Counted from the first letter of the stretch, positions 53,840 through 63,515 are shown. The stretch is DNA of 64,000 bases from G965216695 sp965216695 (GCA_965216695.1 OZ244212.1:1054001-1118000), one strand, 5' to 3'. Numbers and translations: made by a program. The notes: a model not told the origin generated them from the sequence alone.

Positions 53840-54832
53840 ATGTCACTCTCCACCGCCGAAACCATCGACGTGCACGCGCACGCGGTGCTGGACGAAACCA
53901 TGGGCGCCGCCGGCGACTACGGCCCGGAGCTGAGTACCGGCGAGAGCCCGCGATTCCGCATCGGCGATTACGAACTGCACGGCGTTCGCTACCGCGGCAG
54001 TCCGTTCATGGAACCGGATCTGCGCATCGCCGAGATGGACCGCGTTGGCATCGACTACCAACTGTTGTCGCCCAATCCGCTGACGTACTTCCACTGGATT
54101 GACCGGCACGACGCCCGGCGCTTCTGCACGACCCACAACGACGCGTTAGTGAAACTGGTAGCACTCTACCCGGAACGACTGGGCGCGGCGGCAGCGGTAC
54201 CGGTGCAGGACATACCGTTCGCGATCGACGAGACGCACCGGGCGGTGGAGGAACTCGGCATGTTCGCCCCCTATATCGGTACCGACTTTCCGCATTCGCT
54301 GTGCGATCCGGCAATGGACCCGTTCTACGAGGTGCTCACGAAACTCGACGTGCCGCTTTTTGTTCATCCCGCACCTGCCGGTATCGACGGGCCGAAGGGC
54401 GACGCCAACCTGACCCGGTTCGACCTGGACGTGATCGTCGGCTTCTGCGCTCAGGAAACCGCGGCTGTGTGCACGCTGATCTACGGCGGTGTGCTGGACC
54501 GCCACCCGACGCTCGACGTCTGCCTGAGTCACGGAGGCGGCGCCACCGCGCTGATGTACGGTCGCATGGCGCTGGCCGCGCAGAAGCGTCCGTGGGCGTC
54601 GGAAGCACTGCGCAAGGATGGCGCGTTCGATGCGTTGCTGCATCGACTCTGGTTCGATGTGCATATGCACTCCGACACATCCGTAGAGCTCCTGAAGACA
54701 CGGGTAAACGGCGAACACCTGGTGTTCGGCACCAATTTCGCCGGGTGGGATCAGCAGCGCTACGATGTGCGCGACGAAGCCCGCCCCTACGCCGACAACG
54801 CGCGCCGCTTACTGCGCGCAAACTCCCGCTGA
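53840..54832 (+). CDS. ACMSD-like amidohydrolase (amidohydrolase 2)
   Basis: A 330-residue metal-dependent enzyme of the amidohydrolase 2 family, which includes aminocarboxymuconate-semialdehyde decarboxylase and related (de)carboxylases. Metal residues are in IDVHAHAVL, LFVHPAPAG, CLSHGGGATALMYGRM and FGTNFAGWDQQ. Enzymes of this family decarboxylate or hydrolyse aromatic or muconic acids. It is the last gene of the run starting at 48562. The following gap of 218 bases separates it from the TonB receptor. Confidence 0.9.
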   Translation: MSLSTAETIDVHAHAVLDETMGAAGDYGPELSTGESPRFRIGDYELHGVRYRGSPFMEPDLRIAEMDRVGIDYQLLSPNPLTYFHWIDRHDARRFCTTHNDALVKLVALYPERLGAAAAVPVQDIPFAIDETHRAVEELGMFAPYIGTDFPHSLCDPAMDPFYEVLTKLDVPLFVHPAPAGIDGPKGDANLTRFDLDVIVGFCAQETAAVCTLIYGGVLDRHPTLDVCLSHGGGATALMYGRMALAAQKRPWASEALRKDGAFDALLHRLWFDVHMHSDTSVELLKTRVNGEHLVFGTNFAGWDQQRYDVRDEARPYADNARRLLRANSR

Positions 54833-54911
54833 AGTCCTGCATCAGAAGCCGCGCTCACACCTGCACCTTGAATTTCGACAAGCAGTTAATGAATACTGCG
54901 CACCGGAGAGC

Positions 54912-54932
54912 GTCGAATCGTCGCGATTCGAC
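54912..54932. promoter_or_regulatory. Palindrome upstream of the TonB receptor
   Basis: GTCGAATCG at 54912-54920 and CGATTCGAC at 54924-54932 form a nine-base perfect inverted repeat with a three-base spacer. It lies 118 bases before the receptor start, in the 218-base gap 54833-55050. It is a likely binding site for a dimeric regulator or a stable leader hairpin. No clear sigma-70 promoter could be fixed next to it. Confidence 0.6.
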
Positions 54933-55050
54933 AGATCGGGTCGTCCTATCTTTGGATTTTCACTTAGATAAAGGCAACTTGGTAGACAAATAGTCAACGG
55001 ATCGAACAACCTGCATCGTTTTCTCCAACGTGCAGGCAGGGGAGTTGAAC

Positions 55051-57660
55051 GTGATCAGACGCATCATGCTGAGCGCCGTAGGCGTCTCGGCCCTCGTATT
55101 TCTGCAACCTGTAACCTTCGCGGAAGACGCCTCCGGCAGATACCTCGAAGAGATTGTCGTTACGGGTACCAAGAGACAGACCGGCCAGCAGGACACCCCG
55201 CTGGCAGTGTCGACTCTCACATCCCAGGACATTGCCAATACATTCGTAAACGACGTGCGCGCCGTGGCGGAAATTGCGCCAAACGTACTGTTGACCAAAC
55301 AGCCCGGATTCAACGCGTTGAGCGGCGGTATCCGCGGCACCGGATCCACGTCGATCCTCGTGTTGCAGGACACGAGCGTCGGTATCACCGTCGACGACTT
55401 CGCGATCAGCTCCGTGCAGTCGCAGTTCGTCGAAATGTTCGACCTGGAGCAGGTAGAGGTGTATCGCGGCCCGCAGGGTACGCTGTTCGGTAAGAACAGC
55501 ACCGGCGGCGTGATTGCGATTACCAGCAAACGCCCGAGTGTGGACGAGTTCAGCGGTGACGTAGAAGTGACGTTCGGTCAGTACGACACCGTAGGCAGCA
55601 ATACCGATATCGCCAAGATCGCAGCGGCCGTAGACGTGCCATTAATCGAGGGTCAACTGGGACTCCGCTTCGCGGGCGTGTACGACACCTACGAAGGCTA
55701 CATGAAGAACAGCAAAGACACGGCGACCTTCCCGAACTCGGTGCCGTGGTTCGACATTCTCGGCGTCGGCGACGCGCCGCTGCCCGACCTGATCTCGGGA
55801 CCCGCACGCGGCAACGGAGATACGCTGGACGGCAAGGACGTGCTCGCGTGGAAGACCAAACTGCTCTGGCAACCGAACGACCGCTACGAAGCACTGTTCA
55901 CCTGGGAATACTTGCGTGACCGCTCCGACACGGTCCCGAACGTGCACGAATCGCCGTCGGACGAAGGCTTTCTGCACCCGATCTTCGGGTTTCCGGCAAT
56001 CGCACAAACCGGCACCCACCCGTACCGGACCGGCGCGACCTTCTCGCTCGGGAACGAACACACCGTCGACTCCGACGGCTTCTACCTGACCCAGAGCCTG
56101 GACCTCGATCAGGTGGAACTGAAACTGATTGCCGGTTATCGCGAAACCGAAGAGACCCTCGCCAGCAACTACACCGGCGAAGCCTTTCCGCTGTTCGACG
56201 CATCGCGCAACCTGGAGCGGGAGCAGGCGCAGGTGGAATTGCGTGCAATCACCAACTTCGAAGGACCGCTCAATTTCGTGGGTGGTGCAGCCTTCTTCTC
56301 CGACGATACGTCGTTCCGCTCGATCGCAACGCAAGGGTTCTCCGCGTTCTTTCTCGCGCCGCATCCGGAAACGGGTACGCTGCTAGATCCTGATGGTGTG
56401 GTCAACTTCGATACCGACTGGATCACGGACCCGGGTACTGGCACACGGGACCAACAGCGCGATTCATTCGCCGTGTACCTCGACGGAACGTTGGAGGTGA
56501 ATGATCGCATGAGCTTCTCTGCCGGTATTCGCTATACGAAGGACGAGAAGGACTTCCAGGGTCTCGCCGGCGGCGGCGCGCCGTGCAATCAGTTCACGCG
56601 ACCGATCGATTCCATCGCGGCCGACCCGAGCCTGCCGTTCGACCCGGTGACAAATTGCCTCGACATTCAGTCCACGCGCCTGAGCCGCGCCGGCATTACG
56701 TTGGATCAGTACGACCCACGCGAAAATCCGCTGCCGGCATCGCAGTATGCGCTGAACCTCGACACCAGCGAGGAGTGGGACGAGATCAGCTGGCGCGCGG
56801 TCGTCGACTACCAGGTCGCCGAAGATCAGCTGTTCTATGCGTCCGTCGCCACCGGCTACATCTCCGGCGGTTTTACGGAAACCTGTTCCACCGTCGTCAC
56901 CTGCGTACCGTACGACGCCGAAACCAACATCAACTACGAGATTGGCTACAAGGCCGACTTCCTCGACCGCACGCTGCGCATCAACACCGCCGTGTTCTAC
57001 ATGGACTTCGACGACATTCAGCGCAACCAGGTCGTGCCGTTCACGAACTCGGCGGGCACACCGGCCCAGGAAACCCTGACGGTGAACGCCGGTAAGTCGG
57101 AGGTGTACGGCCTCGAAGTGGAAGCGACCTGGTTGGCCACCGAGCGGCTGGCGTTGAAAGGCAGCCTCGGTATTCTGGAAGCGGAGTACAAGGAGTTCGA
57201 ATTCGATCCGCAGCCGAACAACCCGGCGACCGGAATCGTGGACTTCAGCGGTCTGGACATTCCGTTTGCCGCACCGCTGCAGATCAACTTTGACGCCACC
57301 TACGACCACCCGCTGCCCGGCGGCGGCGCGATCGTGTTGAACGCCAACGTCAACTTCCAGGACGAAGCCGAGACGAGCCCGTTCGACTCACTCGCGTCCG
57401 GCGGTGGTTCGTTCCTCGCGCCGCGGCCTGAAGTGGTCGTACGTCAACCAACGAACACGCAGATTGAAAAGCGTACGTTGGTGAACGCAAGCGCTACCTG
57501 GCACGACGCGAACGATCGATACTACATAACCGCGTACGGCCGCAATCTCACCAACGAAGTGAAGCGCGTCGGCGCTAACTCCGTGGCCTTCCTGTGGAAC
57601 TTCACGGTCTACGGACCGCCGCGGGAGTTTGGCGTGCGGATAGGCGTAAACTTCTTCTAA
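55051..57660 (+). CDS. TonB-dependent outer membrane receptor
   Basis: An 869-residue TonB-dependent receptor. A signal peptide (IMLSAVGVSALVFLQPVTFA) is followed by a TonB-box-like stretch LEEIVVTGTKRQ and the plug domain with GGIRGTGSTS and YRGPQGTLFGKNSTGG. The barrel ends with GVRIGVNFF, the terminal Phe needed for outer membrane insertion. The GTG at 55051 is six bases after GGGGAG; an earlier GTG at 55030 is in frame. This is the sort of receptor that imports large or hydrophobic nutrients; genes around it suggest a catabolic substrate. It is followed by a strong terminator. Confidence 0.95.
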   Translation: MIRRIMLSAVGVSALVFLQPVTFAEDASGRYLEEIVVTGTKRQTGQQDTPLAVSTLTSQDIANTFVNDVRAVAEIAPNVLLTKQPGFNALSGGIRGTGSTSILVLQDTSVGITVDDFAISSVQSQFVEMFDLEQVEVYRGPQGTLFGKNSTGGVIAITSKRPSVDEFSGDVEVTFGQYDTVGSNTDIAKIAAAVDVPLIEGQLGLRFAGVYDTYEGYMKNSKDTATFPNSVPWFDILGVGDAPLPDLISGPARGNGDTLDGKDVLAWKTKLLWQPNDRYEALFTWEYLRDRSDTVPNVHESPSDEGFLHPIFGFPAIAQTGTHPYRTGATFSLGNEHTVDSDGFYLTQSLDLDQVELKLIAGYRETEETLASNYTGEAFPLFDASRNLEREQAQVELRAITNFEGPLNFVGGAAFFSDDTSFRSIATQGFSAFFLAPHPETGTLLDPDGVVNFDTDWITDPGTGTRDQQRDSFAVYLDGTLEVNDRMSFSAGIRYTKDEKDFQGLAGGGAPCNQFTRPIDSIAADPSLPFDPVTNCLDIQSTRLSRAGITLDQYDPRENPLPASQYALNLDTSEEWDEISWRAVVDYQVAEDQLFYASVATGYISGGFTETCSTVVTCVPYDAETNINYEIGYKADFLDRTLRINTAVFYMDFDDIQRNQVVPFTNSAGTPAQETLTVNAGKSEVYGLEVEATWLATERLALKGSLGILEAEYKEFEFDPQPNNPATGIVDFSGLDIPFAAPLQINFDATYDHPLPGGGAIVLNANVNFQDEAETSPFDSLASGGGSFLAPRPEVVVRQPTNTQIEKRTLVNASATWHDANDRYYITAYGRNLTNEVKRVGANSVAFLWNFTVYGPPREFGVRIGVNFF

Positions 57661-57680
57661 ACGTCCCAAGCGCCCTGATT

Positions 57681-57713
57681 AAAAGCGGATGCCAACCGGC
57701 ATCCGCTTTTTTT
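57681..57713. terminator. Bidirectional intrinsic terminator
   Basis: AAAAGCGGATGCC at 57681-57693 and GGCATCCGCTTTT at 57698-57710 form a thirteen-base perfect stem with an AACC loop, followed by more T. It lies between the convergent TonB receptor and amidohydrolase genes and has A/T runs on both sides, so it can end transcripts from both directions. Confidence 0.92.
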
Positions 57714-57726
57714 GATCTCGCCTTCT

Positions 57727-59100
57727 TTACGTTTCGCTGTCCAACACGGATTGACGCAGGATACGATCGCCGTAGTGCGACACCCGCCAGCCGGACGGAT
57801 CCGCGCGGGGCGTTGGTTCGGGTAGAACCACCCGGCTGCCGCCCAAGAGAATGTGTTCTATGCGCGCACGCTCTCGCAGCAGTGTCACGTCGGCACTGAC
57901 GTCTCCGTCCACCACCAGCAGGTCCGCAAGCCGCCCGGGCACTACGGCGCCAACGGCGTCCGGCATCTGCAGCGCCACCGCGTTCTCGCTCGTCGCGCAG
58001 CGAATGGCCTGCAGCGGCGTCATGCCAAGGTCACGCACAAAGACCTCCATCTCGCGATAGTGCCATTCACCGTACGGTGTGATCGAAAATCCGGACTCCG
58101 TCCCACACAGCAGGGGGACACCGGCATCGTACGCGCGTTTCAACATCACCGAGCTTTCAGCGATCTCGCGCCGGAAAATCTCACGCAATTCCGGCGACGC
58201 GCCAATCCGGTCGCCGTACTCGAGCAGATTTGCCTGGAACGTGAACGTCGGCACGATCGGGACGCGGGCCTCGATCACGGCGTCCAACGCTTCGTCGTCC
58301 ATGTACGTGGCGTGCAGAATCATGTCGAACCCAGCTTTGGCTGCGTCTCGGGTACTCTGTGCACCCCGGCAGTGGCCTACCACCGGAATGCCCAGCTCGT
58401 GCGCGGTTTCCACAACAAGCCGCAGTTCATCGAAATTCCATACCTGCAGTTCGCCCCGAGCCTTCTGCCGCGGAATCAACCCGGTAACGTGCACCTTGAT
58501 CCAGTCGACGCCGCTTTTGATCTGGCGCCGGACTTCCTGCACGATCTGGTCTTTCGACGTAACCACCTTGCCATAACCGATCACCCCGCTGTCCGGCACC
58601 AGGCGACCCGCGGTGCCGCCCACGGACGTGAACAGGGCGTTTCCGCCCGTGGACATGCGCGGGCCCGGCACAATACCCGCCTCGATCGCGTCGCGCAGAT
58701 CCACACCGATTTCGAACAAGCTGTCCGCGTCCAGTATTCCCGTTACCCCCGCGCGCAGCACCTTTACGACATTGGCGGCCGCGGTAATGGCCGCAAGACC
58801 CTCGCGTCGATGGAAGAACAGTTCGTCGTTGGAATTGGGTTCGTCGAAACTGATGTGGCAGTGCGAGTCGATCAGGCCCGGCATCACTGTCTTACCCGCG
58901 GCGTCGATTACCAGCGCTGAATCCGGCAACTGCGGGCGGACGCCGCTCAACAACCCCTCCCCCACACCAACGATGCGATCGCCACTGATCAACACATCGG
59001 CGGCGAACGGTGCGTTACCCAGGCCGTCCACTACCGTACCCGAGGCGATGGCCGTGGATATGGTCTGCCCATCAACGACGTTTTTGGCTGCTTTCGTCAT
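57727..59100 (-). CDS. Metal-dependent amidohydrolase
   Basis: A 457-residue amidohydrolase of the imidazolonepropionase/prolidase type. Metal ligands are in GLIDSHCHISF, the carboxylated Lys in DWIKVHVTG, and His in PVVGHCRGAQ and DMILHATYMDDE. The final acidic position reads CGTESGFSITPYG, with Glu where family members usually have Asp. No signal peptide is seen, so it should be cytoplasmic. It is divergent from a Rieske oxygenase gene and convergent with the TonB receptor. Confidence 0.9.
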   Translation of the reverse strand: MTKAAKNVVDGQTISTAIASGTVVDGLGNAPFAADVLISGDRIVGVGEGLLSGVRPQLPDSALVIDAAGKTVMPGLIDSHCHISFDEPNSNDELFFHRREGLAAITAAANVVKVLRAGVTGILDADSLFEIGVDLRDAIEAGIVPGPRMSTGGNALFTSVGGTAGRLVPDSGVIGYGKVVTSKDQIVQEVRRQIKSGVDWIKVHVTGLIPRQKARGELQVWNFDELRLVVETAHELGIPVVGHCRGAQSTRDAAKAGFDMILHATYMDDEALDAVIEARVPIVPTFTFQANLLEYGDRIGASPELREIFRREIAESSVMLKRAYDAGVPLLCGTESGFSITPYGEWHYREMEVFVRDLGMTPLQAIRCATSENAVALQMPDAVGAVVPGRLADLLVVDGDVSADVTLLRERARIEHILLGGSRVVLPEPTPRADPSGWRVSHYGDRILRQSVLDSET

Positions 59101-59264
59101 GATCCCGTCGTAGTCCCGTGAGAGTCGACTCAGTTTCTATCGGTTTGCATGCGAAACCGGATTGAAAAACAATATAGAGTGTGTCGAATGTCGCAGCAAT
59201 CTTACCGGCGACGCTTTGCGACGGGGTAGGAGGCGACGGCACGTGAACGAGCGGGAGACCACCC
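59101..59264. promoter_or_regulatory. Divergent control region with candidate promoter and operator
   Basis: The 164-base gap separates the amidohydrolase and Rieske genes. On the minus strand TTGCTG (59199-59194) and TATATT (59176-59171) have 17 bases between them and would serve the amidohydrolase. An inverted repeat CGGTTT (59141-59146) and AAACCG (59154-59159), spaced by seven bases, lies just downstream of that -10, where a repressor could act. Confidence 0.45.
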
Positions 59265-60452
59265 ATGAACGCATTCGACGATACCCGGCAGTTGGCCGAA
59301 CGCGCCCTCGAGCACCTGCAATCGGGCACCACCGACCAGGCCGACGCGCACATGCCGATTCCGGTGGGCGCTTATCTGGACGAAGCGCGGTTCGCCCGCG
59401 AAGTGCAGTCCGTGTTCCACAATTTGCCGATCGCCGCAGCACTCTCGATCGAGCTACCCGACCCAGGCACGTACGTCGCGCAAACGATTCTCGACACACC
59501 CCTGCTGCTCACGCGGGGCGAAGATGGACTTATGCGCGCGCATCTGAACGTATGCCGCCATCGCGGCGCCACGTTGTGCCCGGACGGACGAGGCAGGCGT
59601 TCACGTTTTGCGTGCCCCTACCATGCGTGGACGTACGACAACACCGGCGCACTGGTCAAACTCTACGGCGACGACAAATTCGGAGACTTTGACCACAGCA
59701 CGCGGGGTCTCACGCCGCTGGCCTGCGCCGAACGCAATGGCTTGATCTTCGTATGTCTTACGCCAGGCACGACATTCGACATCGATCGATGGCTCACCGA
59801 CATGACAGGACCGCTGTCGACGCTCGACCTCGATCACTGGGTTCTGTTCGAACAACGGGATCTGCGCGGCCCGGGATGGAAGGTCGCAATGGACGGCTAC
59901 CTGGAAGTCTATCATCATGACATCGTGCACCGATCCACGGTTGGTCAGCATACGATCGGTAATCTGCTCGTCCACGATACGTTCGGACCGCACCAGCGCC
60001 TTACGTTCGGCCGCAAGAATCTCAGCGATCTGGCCGACACGCCACGAACCGACTGGCGTCCGGACGAACACATCCGCATCATCCATTCCGTGTTTCCCAA
60101 TCTCTCGATATCCGGCATCGTTGGAGGTCACTGCCTGGTGAGCCAGATTTTTCCCGGAGCAACAATCGACGAAACGATCACCCGACAAAGCATTCTGTGC
60201 GCACCTGGCGATCAGGACGACGCCTGGCTCGATGCCGCCGAAACGTTCAGCCGGCTCACGCTGGAAGCGGTGCGCGACGAAGACTACGCGATCGGCCAGA
60301 CCGTGCAGTCGGCATTGCGAAGCGGCGCCAACACAGAGTTTCTGCTAGGCCTGAACGAGCCGGCAGTGCAGCACTATCACAAGACCGTGGCTCATATCAT
60401 GAACGCAAACGCACACGACCTCCGAACATTGGGCGTAACACGGTGCGGCTGA
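59265..60452 (+). CDS. Rieske oxygenase, large subunit (second)
   Basis: A 395-residue Rieske terminal oxygenase. The cluster motif is CRHRGATLC and CPYHAWTY, the mononuclear iron His pair is in MDGYLEVYHHDIVHRS, and an Asp in RDEDYAIGQTVQ is the likely third ligand. It is shorter and clearly distinct from the oxygenase at 42314. No reductase gene is nearby. Its end overlaps the start of the PQQ dehydrogenase gene, suggesting consecutive oxidation steps on one substrate. Confidence 0.94.
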   Translation: MNAFDDTRQLAERALEHLQSGTTDQADAHMPIPVGAYLDEARFAREVQSVFHNLPIAAALSIELPDPGTYVAQTILDTPLLLTRGEDGLMRAHLNVCRHRGATLCPDGRGRRSRFACPYHAWTYDNTGALVKLYGDDKFGDFDHSTRGLTPLACAERNGLIFVCLTPGTTFDIDRWLTDMTGPLSTLDLDHWVLFEQRDLRGPGWKVAMDGYLEVYHHDIVHRSTVGQHTIGNLLVHDTFGPHQRLTFGRKNLSDLADTPRTDWRPDEHIRIIHSVFPNLSISGIVGGHCLVSQIFPGATIDETITRQSILCAPGDQDDAWLDAAETFSRLTLEAVRDEDYAIGQTVQSALRSGANTEFLLGLNEPAVQHYHKTVAHIMNANAHDLRTLGVTRCG

Positions 60453-62578
60453 TCCGGAAATCGCACCGAAACAACACCCGCATTCGCTCGCGCTTCAGCG
60501 ACGTGTCCGGGGGGCACGCGATCCCGACGCTCGTCGCAATATTGGCACTACTGAGCGTGTCGCACACCGCGGTGGCCAGTACTGAAAGCGGCGATGTCGG
60601 CGCGCCCACCACTGAAGGCTCTGAAGACGCATGGACGAGCTACGGTCGAGACCATACGGAACAACGCCACAGCCCGCTCACGCAGATCAACCGCGACAAC
60701 GTAGACGATCTGCAACTGGACTGGGCCCTCGACCTGCCGGACGCTGCATCGCTCAATAGCACGCCGTTGATGGTGGACGGCACCCTGTTCTTCTCTTCCG
60801 ATCGGGCCATCGTCTACGCGGTCGATGCGCGAACGGGCAAACAGACGTGGCGCTACGATCCTCAGGGCTGGAAGCATTCCCCGCGGGGCACGTCGATCAG
60901 CGCCAACAACAATCGCGGCATCGCTTACTGGCAGGGGCGTATCTTCGTCGGCACACCCGACGGCCGTATCGTTGCGGTGTCCGCGGACTCCGGCAAAGTG
61001 TTGTGGGCAACGCGCGCGTTCCCCATCGGGGAACGCAAGACCATCAACGGCGCACCGAGGGCCTTCGACGGCAAAGTTTTCATCGGCAACAGCGGCGCGG
61101 AGTTCGGTACCCGCGGCTACGTGGAAGCTTACGACGCCACCAGCGGCGAACGGCTGTGGCGATTCCACACGGTTCCCGGCAATCCCGCGGACGGGTTCGA
61201 GAACGATGCGATGGCGATGGCTGCCAAAACATGGCACGGACGCTGGTGGGAGCACTTCGGCGGCGGCACCGTGTGGAACGCACTTACGTACGACCCTGAC
61301 CTGGACTACCTCTACGTAGGCGTCGGCAACGGCGATCCGTGGGATCGCGATCTGCGCAGCGAAGGTAAAGGCGACAATCTGTTTCTAAGCTCCATAGTGG
61401 CGTTGAAGGCAGACACCGGTGAGTACGTCTGGCACTACCAGACCAACCCTGGTGAGCAGTGGGACTACAAAGCAACTGCAGACATGATTCTGGCCGACCT
61501 GAACATCGGCGGCCGGCAGCGCGCCGTTCTGATGCAGGCACCAACCAATGGATTCTTCTACGTGTTGGATCGCAGAACCGGCGAACTGCTGGGCGCAGAA
61601 AAATATGCGAAGGCTACCTGGGCAACGCATGTGGACATGGAGACCGGCCGGCCGGTGGAAGCGCCGGGCGTTCGCGTAAAGCCCGGTGAACGCAAGCTGA
61701 TCTACCCGAGCACGTACGGCGCACACAACTGGCAGGCCATGTCGTTCAACCCGGACACTGGACTCGCCTACATCCCGACCATTCATCAGGGCGCATACTT
61801 CTCGAAACCCCCCTCCTACGAATTTCGCGAAGGGTTTTTCACGATTGGTGTGGTCACGGAGCTCACGAAGACCGAGCCGTTGGACGGTACCGGTGCTCTG
61901 GTCGCCTGGGACCCCGTTGCCCAGAAGGCGCGCTGGTCGATAAAGAAGATGCCAATCTGGAACGGCGGTACGCTCTCGACCGCCGGAGGCATCGTCTTTC
62001 AGGGGACCGCTGACGGCGACTTCGTTGCCTACGATGCCGCAGACGGAGAAACGTTGTGGCGCTACGACGTTCAACGCGGCGTTACCGCAGCGCCCATCAG
62101 CTACACGCTGGACGGCAGGCAACACATCGCGCTACCGGTGGGCTGGGGCGGCATGGCATCTTTCGGCCTCGCGCCGTTCCGTAAGTACGGCTGGAAATAC
62201 AAAGGCCAAGGCATCCGGTTGCTCTCGTTCAGCCTGCAAGGGCGCGCAAAGTTACCGCCGCGAACGCGGGACCGGTTCGAATTCAACGCGGTAGACACCG
62301 GAACACAACCGATCAACGAAGAATTGGCCTCGGCCGGGTATGTGCTGTATCACCAGTCATCATGCGCGCTCTGCCACGGCTCCGATGTCCATTCGGTGGG
62401 CGCCGGCGCGCCCGATCTGCGGGAGTCGGCATTCGTGCAGGATTACTCGGCGTTCCGCTCGGTGATCGTCGAAGGCGCGCTCCTGTCCCGGGGCATGCCG
62501 ATGTTCGACGACCTTACGGAAAACGAGGTTCGATCCGTGTTCGAGTACATAAAGCAACAGACACGTCTGGCCGAGTGA
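60443..62578 (+). CDS. Quinohemoprotein (PQQ) alcohol dehydrogenase with cytochrome c domain
   Basis: A 711-residue exported PQQ-dependent dehydrogenase. The signal core is LVAILALLSVSHTAVAS. The eight-bladed propeller shows WTSYGRDHTEQRHSPLTQI and repeated tryptophan-docking blades such as DARTGKQTWRYDPQ. The C-terminal cytochrome c domain has a CALCH haem motif at residues 641-645. The vicinal Cys-Cys that most alcohol dehydrogenases of this class have before NRG is absent: the region reads RGTSISANNNRG. The GTG at 60443 lies inside the previous gene's last codons and gives the proper signal peptide. It oxidises alcohols or aldehydes in the periplasm. Confidence 0.93.
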   Translation: MRLIRKSHRNNTRIRSRFSDVSGGHAIPTLVAILALLSVSHTAVASTESGDVGAPTTEGSEDAWTSYGRDHTEQRHSPLTQINRDNVDDLQLDWALDLPDAASLNSTPLMVDGTLFFSSDRAIVYAVDARTGKQTWRYDPQGWKHSPRGTSISANNNRGIAYWQGRIFVGTPDGRIVAVSADSGKVLWATRAFPIGERKTINGAPRAFDGKVFIGNSGAEFGTRGYVEAYDATSGERLWRFHTVPGNPADGFENDAMAMAAKTWHGRWWEHFGGGTVWNALTYDPDLDYLYVGVGNGDPWDRDLRSEGKGDNLFLSSIVALKADTGEYVWHYQTNPGEQWDYKATADMILADLNIGGRQRAVLMQAPTNGFFYVLDRRTGELLGAEKYAKATWATHVDMETGRPVEAPGVRVKPGERKLIYPSTYGAHNWQAMSFNPDTGLAYIPTIHQGAYFSKPPSYEFREGFFTIGVVTELTKTEPLDGTGALVAWDPVAQKARWSIKKMPIWNGGTLSTAGGIVFQGTADGDFVAYDAADGETLWRYDVQRGVTAAPISYTLDGRQHIALPVGWGGMASFGLAPFRKYGWKYKGQGIRLLSFSLQGRAKLPPRTRDRFEFNAVDTGTQPINEELASAGYVLYHQSSCALCHGSDVHSVGAGAPDLRESAFVQDYSAFRSVIVEGALLSRGMPMFDDLTENEVRSVFEYIKQQTRLAE

Positions 62579-62639
62579 TCCGCCGCCGGCTTGCAGCCCT
62601 CTTTCGTCTACCGGTGGTTCGACTATCGGTGGTTCAACG

Positions 62640-63515
62640 TTGAACGACCCTCTACCAACCCTCGAACCGCCCAGACCCACGAGCGACTGGACCCGGGCCA
62701 TGGCTGACGTGGCATCCCACGGGTTGGCACTCGTTCCCGATGCGCTCTCCCGCGAAACGTGCGCACGCGCCCGGGATGCGTTGTTTCAGGCGGCGCACAA
62801 CGACCGCACGCGGGGACATGAAACGCACGGATTTGCGCTGGATACGGATCGCAACAACCAACGCGTCTGGAACCTGCTGAATCGTGATCCGGTGTTCGCC
62901 GATATTGCGGAACATCCGCTTGCGCTGCATGCGGTGAAAACTGTGCTCGGTTGGCCGGCGCTATTGAGTAACATTTCCGCGAACATCGCCGAACCCGGCG
63001 CAAGCCCCGGCGTGTTGCACGCAGATCAGGTGTTCGTACCGGAACCGTGGCCTGCACTGCCTCAGGGGATCAACGTAGCCTGGTGCCTGGACGACGTAAC
63101 CAGAACCAACGGCGCTACAGAATTCGTTCCCGGAAGCCATCTGCTTGCGAGAAGCCCGTTGCCCGAGGATCAGGACATCACGACCGTCCCAATCGAAGCC
63201 CCGGCGGGGAGCGCCGTGATTTTCGAAAGCCGCACATGGCATCGCGCCGGCGCAAACTGCTCTGAGAAGGACCTGCGGCCGGTCGTATTTCCGTTCTACA
63301 CAACGACCGTGTATCGAACCCAGGAGAACTGGTTTCTGTCGCTCGACCCTCGTGTGTTGCGCACCGCGTCGCCCACGCTCAAGACGCTGCTCGCCTATCA
63401 CAGCGACGGTTTCGGGCTCGTGTTCGGTGAGTCACCAGAGGCGTACGCACTGGAAACGCTGCCTGCATCACCCGCTCACGCGTTGCTGCGCGCCTCGGCT
63501 GCCGACGCCGACTGA
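62640..63515 (+). CDS. Phytanoyl-CoA dioxygenase-family protein (second)
   Basis: A 291-residue Fe(II)/2-oxoglutarate dioxygenase of the PhyH family. The iron ligands are in GVLHADQVFVPEP and the His in RTWHRAGANCS; EFVPGSHLLAR is also typical. The frame opens with a TTG at 62640; an ATG at 62700 is an alternative start that would keep the whole catalytic region. It follows the PQQ dehydrogenase by 61 bases. The last 40 bases overlap the convergent antiporter gene. Confidence 0.87.
   Translation: MNDPLPTLEPPRPTSDWTRAMADVASHGLALVPDALSRETCARARDALFQAAHNDRTRGHETHGFALDTDRNNQRVWNLLNRDPVFADIAEHPLALHAVKTVLGWPALLSNISANIAEPGASPGVLHADQVFVPEPWPALPQGINVAWCLDDVTRTNGATEFVPGSHLLARSPLPEDQDITTVPIEAPAGSAVIFESRTWHRAGANCSEKDLRPVVFPFYTTTVYRTQENWFLSLDPRVLRTASPTLKTLLAYHSDGFGLVFGESPEAYALETLPASPAHALLRASAADAD

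Noticed and set aside
60197..60442. Upstream extension of the PQQ dehydrogenase frame
   Set aside because: It lies inside the Rieske gene and would bury the signal peptide.
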